A stretch of 64,000 nt of DNA, taken from NCBI GenBank assembly GCA_947489445.1, contig CANLDN010000005.1:247301-311300 (forward strand), given 5' to 3'. Of the stretch, positions 9,129-18,148 are shown piece after piece. The notes beneath the pieces are model-generated. The model searched no databases and had not been told where the DNA came from. It saw only the letters and a list, made by a program, of their open reading frames with translations. Position numbers and translations under genes: made by a program. Source of the stretch: an uncultured Paracoccaceae bacterium. GTDB taxonomy: Bacteria > Pseudomonadota > Alphaproteobacteria > Rhodobacterales > Rhodobacteraceae. The first letter of the stretch is position 1, and each line of letters begins with the position of its first letter.

Positions 9129-9551
9129 CCGGCGCAAACATCGCAAAAACCTCAGCCTCGGTCATCGTCTTGGTCTCAGCCGCTAGCGCGTAGTTGGCCG
9201 GTTTCTTGTCAATAAACACCTGCATCCCAATCTCAAACTGTCCTGGGTCCTCGAAGGCCTGAATGGACACATGCTGGTTCTGGCCATCTTGCGTTTGCCA
9301 CAGCAATGAAGACCCGCAAGTTTTGCAGAACAGGCGTTCGCCCCATTCGGACCCTTTGTAGGACCCAACCGGCGCGCCTTCATCAAAGACAACTGACGAT
9401 CCGCAATCCACCGACATAAACATGCCGCCGGACCATTTGCGGCACATGCCGCAATGACAAGCCCCGGCGCCATAACCCGCCGCGTTGGGTATTGCAGTAA
9501 AAGTGCAAGCGCCGCACATGCATGACCCTTTCAGAGCGGGGTCATCTGTCA

Positions 9552-9552
<1 letters not shown>
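9115..9552 (-). CDS. GFA (CENP-V/DUF636) family zinc protein
   Basis: 145 residues with the zinc-ligand layout of the glutathione-dependent formaldehyde-activating enzyme family: C11-x-C13-x2-C16 (GSCMCGAC), C32-x-C34-x2-C37 (ACHCGMC) and C76-x2-C79 (FCKTCGSSL). Despite the family name, most members have no proven activity on S-hydroxymethylglutathione. Its start overlaps the nuoC stop (ATGA), so it begins the non-nuo insertion between nuoC and nuoD. Confidence 0.88.
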
Positions 9553-10756
<1,204 letters not shown>

Positions 10757-10807
10757 CTAAGCGCAGCCTATCAGAACGTCAAGCAGACAGAGCCGGCGCG
10801 CGGCAAA

Positions 10808-12322
10808 ATGGCCGGGCGGCCCGGTCGGGGCGAAACGGCACAAGGCGGCAAAGAATTTTTAATCCCTGGTGGATACGGTGATGCGGAACAACTGCAGGAT
10901 CTGGCCTTGATCAAACCAACCCAACTGGACCGTCCCAAGGATGAAGAAACGCACCGGCTGGCACGGCGGATCTATGTCACGTCAGTGGCCAACGGGATCG
11001 CGGCGATTGTCGTTATCATCGGTATGGCCTTTTGGATGGCGGACCGCGTGGATAGATTGGCAGCCATCACCACCAACGCCTTGTTCCAAAGTGCATTGCA
11101 GGCTGAACTTGACAGTATCGAGATCAGCACGGCCGACTATTCGTACTGGGATCACGCCTATGACCTAGTCGTCACCCGCAATGAAGTGCAGCTTTATGCT
11201 GACATCGGTTCAGGCGCGACCGAAGGCGAAACATTTGATTTCATTTATCTTCTCGATAGCGATGGTTCACCGCTCTATGCCTACGAGACCGACGGCGATA
11301 CCTCGGACCTGACGCTGGTGCATCCCGAACTGGTCGAAGCCTTCTTTCCCCGTGTCATCGACCTGCAGCTTACGCCGCATACCACAATTTCCGGCTATGC
11401 GACCTACGGGCAGCAGCTCGCGGTTGTTGCCGCAGGGCGCATTCAGACAAATGATATTGATGGCCGTGGCGAAAGGGATTTTCCGGTGATGATCGGCGGC
11501 ATGTGGTTAAGCGCGGAACGATTGGCCGGGATCGGTGAACAATTGCTGATTTCCGATGTCATCCTGCACAGTACCGGCGATGGCCACACCCATGATAAGA
11601 TTGATCTTGAAATCACAGGCATCAACGGGGCTTTGATCGGCCATATAGGATGGCGTGCACCGCAGTCTGGCAGGCAATTGCTGGCTTCCGCATTGCCCGT
11701 CATTCTGGCGTTATCCGTGCTGACATTTCTGACAGCCGTATTTGTGGGCCGCGCATCTGCACAACAGGCCAGCGCATTCTTGCACCAACGCAAAATTGCC
11801 CGGACCGACCCATTGACGGGCCTGACCAATCGCGCGGGACTGGATGATCTTGTGGCATCAGACATGATCAGTCAGGCCATCACGGCAGGCAAGATCGCCG
11901 TGGTCTATCTTGACCTGAACGGTTTCAAGCAGCTGAATGACAATTTTGGCCATGATGCCGGTGATCTTGCCCTGCAAATCATCGCAGAACGGGTTAGAGG
12001 CGCAGTCAGGGCAGAGGATTATGTCATCAGGTTGGGCGGCGATGAGTTTGCTTGCATCCTGATCGATGATGCGCCCTGTCAGACGGCAGAGCAGGTCGCT
12101 GGTCGGATCATTGCCGCGACCGAACCGCCAGTCAGAATCGGTGATGACACGCACACGCTGCGCCCGGCAATCGGCGTTGCACTGGGCACCGCGGCAATGG
12201 GCTGGACAGAGCTGTTGAAAAACGCAGACCGCGCGATGTACAGGGCAAAATCCAGCCGTACCTTTGAACCCGTGTTCTACGCAGATAGTATGAAAAGCAC
12301 CGGATCACGCAGCGCGGCTTGA
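10808..12322 (+). CDS. membrane diguanylate cyclase (CHASE4-like sensor plus GGDEF)
   Basis: About 504 residues if started at the ATG at 10808; the start is uncertain because the ribosome site is weak. One transmembrane helix (about residues 60-79) and a second (about 291-313) enclose a roughly 210-residue periplasmic domain. That domain begins ALQAELDSIEISTADYSYWDHAYD, a CHASE4-type pattern. The C-terminal GGDEF domain is canonical: GGDEF at residues 410-414 and an RAED inhibitory site exactly five residues upstream. It should therefore make c-di-GMP from GTP with product inhibition. No EAL domain is present. It lies antisense between nuoA and nuoB, which is not a normal place for it. Confidence 0.92.
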   Translation: MAGRPGRGETAQGGKEFLIPGGYGDAEQLQDLALIKPTQLDRPKDEETHRLARRIYVTSVANGIAAIVVIIGMAFWMADRVDRLAAITTNALFQSALQAELDSIEISTADYSYWDHAYDLVVTRNEVQLYADIGSGATEGETFDFIYLLDSDGSPLYAYETDGDTSDLTLVHPELVEAFFPRVIDLQLTPHTTISGYATYGQQLAVVAAGRIQTNDIDGRGERDFPVMIGGMWLSAERLAGIGEQLLISDVILHSTGDGHTHDKIDLEITGINGALIGHIGWRAPQSGRQLLASALPVILALSVLTFLTAVFVGRASAQQASAFLHQRKIARTDPLTGLTNRAGLDDLVASDMISQAITAGKIAVVYLDLNGFKQLNDNFGHDAGDLALQIIAERVRGAVRAEDYVIRLGGDEFACILIDDAPCQTAEQVAGRIIAATEPPVRIGDDTHTLRPAIGVALGTAAMGWTELLKNADRAMYRAKSSRTFEPVFYADSMKSTGSRSAA

Positions 12323-12329
12323 TGCCTGG

Positions 12330-12361
12330 TAGGGTCTGACGCGACGAACGCGCAGGCCCTA
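12330..12361. terminator. hairpin between convergent diguanylate cyclase and nuoA ends
   Basis: The arms TAGGGTCTG (12330-12338) and CAGGCCCTA (12353-12361) pair with one T-G wobble. Inside, CGCG (12340-12343) pairs with CGCG (12349-12352) around an ACGAA loop. The 3' edge covers the nuoA stop codon. No clear T-tract follows on either strand, so termination is an inference from position. Confidence 0.45.
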
Positions 12362-12724
12362 TTCCCACTCAAGCGCGCCTTTTTTCCATTCATAGGCAAA
12401 GCCGATGGTCAGCACGCCCAAGAATACCATCATCGACCAGAAGCCGACCATGCTCACATCCTGGAAGGCCACGGCCCATGGGAACAAAAAAGCAACTTCA
12501 AGATCGAAGATAATGAACAGGATAGAAACGAGGTAGAAGCGCACATCGAATTTCATCCGTGCATCGTCAAACGCATTAAATCCGCACTCATAGGCCGATA
12601 CTTTTTCCGGATCCGGGTTGCGCACCGCGACAATCGCAGCAGCCAAAATCAGAATCAGGCCCAGCGCGATGGCGAGCCCCAAAAAGATCATGATCGGCAG
12701 ATATTCGGAAAGCATCTCTTCCAA
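12359..12724 (-). CDS. nuoA: NADH-quinone oxidoreductase subunit A
   Basis: A 121-residue NuoA/Nqo7, a three-helix membrane subunit at the junction of the arms near the quinone channel. Visible features are the first helix ([20 protein letters not shown]), the conserved loop segment [35 protein letters not shown] and the last helix before [10 protein letters not shown]. It is the start of the nuo operon, with a 117 bp upstream gap (12725-12841) that presumably holds the promoter. The next nuo gene (nuoB) begins about 1.67 kb away, past an opposing gene. Confidence 0.97.
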   Translation of the reverse strand: MEEMLSEYLPIMIFLGLAIALGLILILAAAIVAVRNPDPEKVSAYECGFNAFDDARMKFDVRFYLVSILFIIFDLEVAFLFPWAVAFQDVSMVGFWSMMVFLGVLTIGFAYEWKKGALEWE

Positions 12725-12841
12725 GGTGGCGGTCCTTTCGGCAAGGCACGCAAAGCATACCCAAAATCAGTTACCCGTTGCCTATCGCAGGGCTGCGAAA
12801 GGGTCAACCGAGCGTATTCTGACAACGCAATAAAGCGGTGT

Positions 12842-13900
12842 TCAATTCAGATCAATGTGGTCGCCATCGCGCATGTTGGCCCGCAACTGCCGCCGCATGA
12901 ACGCACGCCCCAGCAGCGTCAACAGCCCGTGGGTATGTTGCAGGCGCAGGGCCGGACTTTTGCGCTGTTCCGACCGGTCGCGGATCATGATCAACCGATC
13001 TTTCTGAAAATCTGTCATCCACATGCCCAGATTCAAACCCTGCTCAAATCCCATCACAGTTTCCGTCTCGGTCACTGTCCAGCCTTTTCCAGCGGGGGTG
13101 AATTTATATTCTGTAATGCCATGCTCGCGCCGCGCCAAACCTTCATCAGGAACAAAGGCCCGGATCTTTTGATAGTCGGCGGTTTCTTCGATGATTTCCA
13201 CCCAATATGATGGCATCGACGCCAATTCACCGACATCCGGCCCATCAAATGCGCCTTGATCGCGCAATGCCTCCATCTCTTCCCTGATCTCATCAGCGTT
13301 TTCGCGGGCCGCCCTTTGCATCATTTCATCAAATTCCGGGCCCAGACCCTCATCGATGCCCTGATCATGCATTTTCAGAAACACCGGAAACACACCATCT
13401 GCGTCCGGCGCGCCGGATCGATGATCGTCCTCATCGCGATTGGGCTGCATGGTAAATGCAGTGATCGCCTGCTCTTTCGGGGCGGTTGTGTAAACTGACG
13501 CACGCAGGACACGGGCTGATTTCGGGCTGGTCATTTGCCAATTCAGCAACCGGTTTTGACCAAAGACAGCGACACATGCCGCGATAAGCAGCAAAACCAG
13601 CCAGCCCAGCACCGAATTCCCTGCCAGCGGTGCGGCAACCACCAAAATCGCCAGAGCGACCGAAACCGTTGCCGTCTCGGCCATCGCGTTTGGAAACAAG
13701 ATCGCGTGGCAGGCCACCACCACAAAAAATATGAACGCAAATGTCAAAACACCGGTCACCGGCTGTCCAACGGCAAGCCACCACAACAGCTGCACCAAGA
13801 CATAGACCGCAACGGGGAACATCACACCGCAAAAGATCAATTTGCGTAGCCGGACAAGACGGTAAAGAACGTCTGCGAATGTCGGAAACGAGAACGGCAT
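12842..13900 (-). CDS. membrane protein, paralogue of the 13986-14927 gene
   Basis: 352 residues from MPFSFPTFADVLYRLVRLRK (13900). Four or more transmembrane helices occupy roughly residues 22-125, followed by a long soluble C-terminal domain of about 220 residues rich in acidic residues. The first 100 residues resemble the next gene upstream: MPF-x-P-T, Y-R--RLR-L, HAILFPNAMAET versus HVVLFPNASLET. I recognise no named family. It lies just upstream of nuoA on the same strand, 117 bp away. The conserved N-terminal module with a divergent tail suggests duplication then divergence. Confidence 0.6.
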   Translation of the reverse strand: MPFSFPTFADVLYRLVRLRKLIFCGVMFPVAVYVLVQLLWWLAVGQPVTGVLTFAFIFFVVVACHAILFPNAMAETATVSVALAILVVAAPLAGNSVLGWLVLLLIAACVAVFGQNRLLNWQMTSPKSARVLRASVYTTAPKEQAITAFTMQPNRDEDDHRSGAPDADGVFPVFLKMHDQGIDEGLGPEFDEMMQRAARENADEIREEMEALRDQGAFDGPDVGELASMPSYWVEIIEETADYQKIRAFVPDEGLARREHGITEYKFTPAGKGWTVTETETVMGFEQGLNLGMWMTDFQKDRLIMIRDRSEQRKSPALRLQHTHGLLTLLGRAFMRRQLRANMRDGDHIDLN

Positions 13901-13985
13901 GAGTGTCCCTTTTGTCGCCAAACCAACCGGCCATCAGCCGCTTGAAATCAATATCAATGGTGGTTGGTTTGGGCTTAAGAAGCCC

Positions 13986-14927
13986 CTACTTCGCCCGATC
14001 CGGCAGCGGTCGGCGTGGCGACAAAACAGCACCTGCAATCGAGATGAACGAGACGCCATGCGCCAAACCGTTGACGCGGGTGTCGGTGCCGGTGATCACA
14101 TCAGCCGTTTCCATCAGATTGTCGACTTGCTGATCTGCCAACCAAAACAGCAGATGCATACCCAAGGTAAAGTCCCCCGGCATTTCAGAAATCTCAACAC
14201 GGCAGCCCGTTGCCGTCGGCTCGAAACGCTCTGACGTGACGGTGACTGAGCCGTTGCCAAGGACAAGCATCACCTGATGGTCCTGATCAGTCTGCTGCAT
14301 TACCTTTGCGGTCACATGCACGACAAAGGGTTTGCTAGCATCGTCCGGATCAGCGACTTGCGGCGATGCAACTGCCACATCAAAAAAACCATTGTCATCG
14401 GCAGCGCCCGTCAAAACACGCCCGCGGCGCGTATCAGGCTGCAAGGCAAACTGCCCACGCGCCACGCCAACAGAACAAGGCAAATCAACCGTCGCCGTGA
14501 TCCGGCGCCGCACCGCGGGCCCGGCATATGTCAAAGCCCCGACAATGGCATGCACGGCGGTCATCAGCACGCCAGTCGCCAAAACCGAAAGACCGACCAA
14601 AATGATCAACGCCGCATCGACATGTTCTGCCGGGGCCATCTGCGCGATAATGCGGACCCATGGGGCCGAAACAGCAAGCACGGTGACAGCCACAGACAGG
14701 CTGATGGTCTCAAGCGATGCATTCGGGAACAGGACGACATGACCCGTGACCAATGCGGCGACAGCCATCGCGGCCAGTGTTGCGCGCGGAGGCGACAGAA
14801 ACGCCGGATCCAGCAATGACCCGACCAACATAACGCAAACGGGAATCGCCACAGCAAGCAACACAAGGCGCCGCAAGCGCGTGATGCGATAAATCATTTG
14901 GTCTGTTGTCGGCCAATCAAACGGCAT
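13986..14927 (-). CDS. membrane protein, paralogue of the 12842-13900 gene
   Basis: 313 residues starting MPFDWPTTDQMIYRITRLRR (14927). Four or five transmembrane helices lie in about residues 20-135 (LVLLAVAIPVCVMLVG, then ATLAAMAVAALVTGHVVLFP and others), followed by a roughly 170-residue soluble domain. The N-terminal region is clearly related to the protein encoded downstream. Both are separated from each other by 85 bp. No catalytic motif or known domain is visible; the organisation suggests a membrane sensor or scaffold but that is a guess. Confidence 0.6.
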   Translation of the reverse strand: MPFDWPTTDQMIYRITRLRRLVLLAVAIPVCVMLVGSLLDPAFLSPPRATLAAMAVAALVTGHVVLFPNASLETISLSVAVTVLAVSAPWVRIIAQMAPAEHVDAALIILVGLSVLATGVLMTAVHAIVGALTYAGPAVRRRITATVDLPCSVGVARGQFALQPDTRRGRVLTGAADDNGFFDVAVASPQVADPDDASKPFVVHVTAKVMQQTDQDHQVMLVLGNGSVTVTSERFEPTATGCRVEISEMPGDFTLGMHLLFWLADQQVDNLMETADVITGTDTRVNGLAHGVSFISIAGAVLSPRRPLPDRAK

Positions 14928-15241
14928 GTCTGTCCCCTCTCAACGGACAAACAACCCCCCAAATCGGTCAGAAGTGAGACGGAAATCTGACAATGCATGA
15001 ATGACGCTAGGGTGGCGCACCGGATACCAGCAGTGGCTGCGCCAAGTAGGTCGTCCAGTCAGCATTTAGAAAGCAGAGTCTGGAACGTCGTACCTGTTAA
15101 GCGATCCGGCGCATTTTGCGGCTAAAACAACGCTGGCTCGTCAAATATTTTCGGCCCAAAAGCCACGCATTTCTTGCCCAGATCGAACCAAACGCACGAT
15201 CCGCGTCAAAGTCGGCTTTGCGGACGAAGCCGACATTCGGC
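14928..15241. other. intergenic stretch without a supported gene
   Basis: About 314 bp between the GNAT gene stop and the membrane-protein start. The only structure I see is a 7-bp inverted repeat, TGGCGCA (15013-15019) and TGCGCCA (15038-15044), with an 18-nt loop. Open frames crossing it are short and lack family features. Confidence 0.5.
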
Positions 15242-15715
15242 TCAGCTAGATTCCTCTTGGCGCTTCGGCAGTCGCCGCTTTTGAAAACCGGTTCTCGATT
15301 GTTCGAAGCCCGCACTTTCGTAGAAAGACAAGATGGCAGGCCGCGTTGATCCCGTACTGAGCATGACCTTGTAACATTCATTGCGCCACGCGCGTGCACA
15401 CGCAGCGTCGAGTATAGCCTTGCCAAGCCCTTTTCCTCGGTGGTCCGGATGTGTAACCACATTTTCAATGACCGCATAGGGTCTTCCGCCCCTTGATAAA
15501 TTTGGAACTACGATGAGCGTGCATGTCGTCAAAGCCTCGCCGTTTATCTCGCCCAAAAGCACAGCACTGCCATCAATCTGGTAAATCTTGGAGATATTCG
15601 TCTTCGCGAGTTCGAGCGGGCATCTTTCATTGTCAGATGATAGAAAGTCGTAAAGCGCCAGTAACGCCTCAGCGTCACCGGCGGATGCATCGCGTGTTCG
15701 GATATCATAATTCAT
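15242..15715 (-). CDS. GNAT-family N-acetyltransferase
   Basis: 157 residues, cytosolic. The acetyl-CoA-binding motif A is clear (VVTHPDHRGKGLGKAILDAA, a V-x5-R-G-x-G-L-G form). It is followed by the usual motif-B segment ending SFYESAGFE. These enzymes acetylate small amines or protein N-termini; the substrate is not predictable. It is monocistronic in appearance, with 156 bp to the next gene downstream and about 314 bp upstream. Confidence 0.9.
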   Translation of the reverse strand: MNYDIRTRDASAGDAEALLALYDFLSSDNERCPLELAKTNISKIYQIDGSAVLLGEINGEALTTCTLIVVPNLSRGGRPYAVIENVVTHPDHRGKGLGKAILDAACARAWRNECYKVMLSTGSTRPAILSFYESAGFEQSRTGFQKRRLPKRQEESS

Positions 15716-15871
15716 GCATCAATTTTAGGTGGGTTTCTGCGACCGCACAATCATGCATCTTGGGCTCATCCGTCACCTTCGCTGCGATCCGCGTGGGTAG
15801 CAGCTTTGCTGCTTTCTCCGAATTTCCGGCAATGTCGTGACGCAAAAGCCTAAGTCATCTGAGGTTCAACA

Positions 15872-16642
15872 CTAGGCCCATGGTGGTGGTGTCTTGTCAA
15901 AAAAGGCCGCGATCCCCTGCTCTGCTTCGATACCGTCCCAGCGGGCGATCAATGCGTCAATGGATCGCTCTACCGTGGTTTCATCGATAAGCGGGCCAAG
16001 ACTGCGTGCCAGTGCCTTGGCCGCCGCAACTGCCCCGGGCGCGCAGGCCAGATAGGGTGTCACCTCGGCCTCAATCGCGGCATCCAGTTGATCCGCGGGC
16101 ACCGCCTTGGCCACAATACCCAGCGCCATCGCCTCTTGGGCATCAAACACCCTGCTCGACATGAAAACACGCCGCGCATGCGCCTCGCCCATGCGGGCCA
16201 GAACATATGGCCCGATGGTCGCGGGGATCAGGCCCAGTTTCGTTTCCGTCAGGCCGAACTCTACGTGATCCGCAGCGATTGCCACGTCACAGACGCAAGC
16301 CATACCCACCCCGCCCCCAAAAGCATTGCCATGTATGCGGCCAATAACTGGCTGTGGCAACGTATTCAGCGCCCCAAGCATTCCAGCAATCGACCGGGCC
16401 GCGATGCGTTTCATCGCGGCATCACCGGCCATCTGGTCACGCATCCAGTTCAAATCGCCGCCAGCACAAAACGACGCCCCCTGCCCAGTCAGGATCACGA
16501 CCCTTATGCCGGAGTTCGCCGCAATCTGATCCGCCGCATTGCGCAGATCATTAATTAACGCTTGTGACAGCGCATTATGCTTTTCGGGCCGGGCCAGCGC
16601 CAAGGTTGCCACACCGCGGTCGTCTACTGTCAATTCAATCAT
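15872..16642 (-). CDS. liuC: enoyl-CoA hydratase family, probable methylglutaconyl-CoA hydratase
   Basis: 256 residues of crotonase fold. The first oxyanion-hole region reads SFCAGGDLNWM and the second IHGNAFGGGVGMACVCD; the catalytic-region Glu pair lies in VEFGLTETKLGLIPATIGPY. The context (isovaleryl-CoA dehydrogenase, methylcrotonyl-CoA carboxylase, HMG-CoA lyase) makes hydration of 3-methylglutaconyl-CoA to HMG-CoA the most likely reaction, step 4 of leucine breakdown. The start overlaps the HMG-CoA lyase stop (ATGA). It is the last gene of the operon. Confidence 0.88.
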   Translation of the reverse strand: MIELTVDDRGVATLALARPEKHNALSQALINDLRNAADQIAANSGIRVVILTGQGASFCAGGDLNWMRDQMAGDAAMKRIAARSIAGMLGALNTLPQPVIGRIHGNAFGGGVGMACVCDVAIAADHVEFGLTETKLGLIPATIGPYVLARMGEAHARRVFMSSRVFDAQEAMALGIVAKAVPADQLDAAIEAEVTPYLACAPGAVAAAKALARSLGPLIDETTVERSIDALIARWDGIEAEQGIAAFFDKTPPPWA

Positions 16643-17499
16643 CGCATCCCCCGCGCCATTTCAGCGGCCTTTGCAATCACGTCCCGGTCCACGCCGGTCT
16701 CAAAGCCAAGCCCATGAACAAGATCCAGAACCGCCTCAGTCGCGACATTGCCCGGCGCACCCGGCGCATAGGGACATCCGCCCAAACCGCCCACCGCACT
16801 ATCAAAGGCACGCAGGCCCATCTCAAGCGACACCTCGATATTGGCGAGCGCCTGCCCGCCGGTATCATGGAAATGCCCGGCCAATTGCGCAGCCGGTGCC
16901 ACATCAATGACTGCTTTCAGCATCGCGCCAACAGTCTCGGGCGTGCCTTTGCCAATCGTATCGCCCAATGACAATTGCATCGGGGCCACGGCCAGCAATA
17001 ACTCTGCCGCACGCGCCACCGCATTGGGGGCGACCGGCCCATCAAACGGGCAATCCGTCACGCAGGAAATATATCCGCGCACCCCGACCCCTGCATCCTT
17101 TGCCGCCTGCACCACGGGGGTTAATCGCGCAACCGATTCAGCGATGGAACAATTCAAATTGCTCTGCGAAAACCCTTCGGAGGCCGAAATGAACACGGCC
17201 ACTTCATAGGTCACATCCGGCACACGTGCGGCAACGAACCCCTCCCAACCACGCATATTTGGCACCAAAACCCCGTAGCGTACATTTTTGACCGGTGTCA
17301 GTTCCGCCAGCACACGATCCGTGTCTGCCATCTGCGGCACCCATTTGGGGCTGACAAAGCTGCCCACCTCGATATCACGCAGCCCTGACGTGCTGAGCAG
17401 ATCAATCAACGCCACCTTGTCGGCCACCGGAATGACGGCGCTCTCGTTCTGCAACCCATCGCGCGGCCCCACCTCGTGAATGCGCACGAACGCACTCAT
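16639..17499 (-). CDS. liuE: hydroxymethylglutaryl-CoA lyase
   Basis: 286 residues of the HMGL-like TIM-barrel family. It cleaves HMG-CoA to acetyl-CoA and acetoacetate, the last step of leucine degradation. Diagnostic segments are VGPRDGLQNE at the N-terminus (metal and catalytic Arg/Asp), AGHFHDTGGQ with the metal His pair, and the signature GGLGGCPYAPGAPGNVATE with the active-site Cys. I chose MSAFVRIHEVGPRD (17499) because it overlaps the GST stop as ATGA. Confidence 0.95.
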   Translation of the reverse strand: MSAFVRIHEVGPRDGLQNESAVIPVADKVALIDLLSTSGLRDIEVGSFVSPKWVPQMADTDRVLAELTPVKNVRYGVLVPNMRGWEGFVAARVPDVTYEVAVFISASEGFSQSNLNCSIAESVARLTPVVQAAKDAGVGVRGYISCVTDCPFDGPVAPNAVARAAELLLAVAPMQLSLGDTIGKGTPETVGAMLKAVIDVAPAAQLAGHFHDTGGQALANIEVSLEMGLRAFDSAVGGLGGCPYAPGAPGNVATEAVLDLVHGLGFETGVDRDVIAKAAEMARGMR

Positions 17500-18146
17500 G
17501 ACGGGATGTCCCACGGGGCATAGAAGTCCTTTGCATAAAGGCCGGGGCCGTCAGGCAGGGATTTTTGATAAGCCGGACGGGCCTGTAGTCTTGCAAACCA
17601 GGCCGACAGCACCTTGAACGCATCCAATTCGACAAAATGGCCAGCCATGTAAACCGCCTGCCCGACCCCAATATCCGCAGCCGAAAAGGACGAAAGCAAA
17701 TAGTCACCTTTCAGACCTTCCTCAACCGTCCGTAGGGTCTTGGCCAGTCGCTTCGCCTCCAGCTGCATCACAATGGGGGATCGCATGTGATCTTCGTAAA
17801 GCGCCACATGTTGCTGGGTTAGAGCCGCCGTGTGCTGGCTGATCGTCTCCGCGAAATGCACCCAGTTGAGCCAGGCGATACGCTCTGCGTCACCTGGGTC
17901 TCGACCCAGGCCCGCCTGCGGAAAACGCTCGCAAAGCACCTCTGCGATTGCTCCGCTTTCGGTCACAATCGCGCCATCAATCTCTAATGTTGGGACACGG
18001 CCTGTGGGGTTGAGCGATCGGTACGGTTCCTCGCGCAGGGTCTTATCAAAAGGATAGACTAGCAGCTCAAAATCGATCCCGATTTCATGCAGCAACCACA
18101 GGCTGCGCATCGACCGGGTCTGATGACAATGATGCAAGCGAATCAT
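17496..18146 (-). CDS. glutathione S-transferase family protein
   Basis: 216 residues with a thioredoxin-like N-terminal domain (HHCHQTRSMRSLWLLHEIG, then the cis-Pro GRVPTLEIDG and the glutathione-binding TESGAI) and an all-helical C-terminal domain. GST homologues are sometimes embedded in leucine or aromatic degradation operons, but the role is unknown; it could act on a CoA-thioester by-product or as a detoxifier. It is tightly coupled: the stop overlaps the HMG-CoA lyase start and the start lies 2 bp after the carboxylase alpha stop. Confidence 0.9.
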   Translation of the reverse strand: MIRLHHCHQTRSMRSLWLLHEIGIDFELLVYPFDKTLREEPYRSLNPTGRVPTLEIDGAIVTESGAIAEVLCERFPQAGLGRDPGDAERIAWLNWVHFAETISQHTAALTQQHVALYEDHMRSPIVMQLEAKRLAKTLRTVEEGLKGDYLLSSFSAADIGVGQAVYMAGHFVELDAFKVLSAWFARLQARPAYQKSLPDGPGLYAKDFYAPWDIPS

Positions 18147-18148
18147 GA

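Noticed and set aside
15013..15044. 7-bp inverted repeat in the 14.9-15.2 kb gap as a terminator or RNA
   Set aside because: Long 18-nt loop, no T-tract and no homology; may be chance.
15097..15477. Open frame overlapping the GNAT 3' end
   Set aside because: It is Arg/Cys-rich, in a different frame from the clear GNAT gene and has no recognisable motif.
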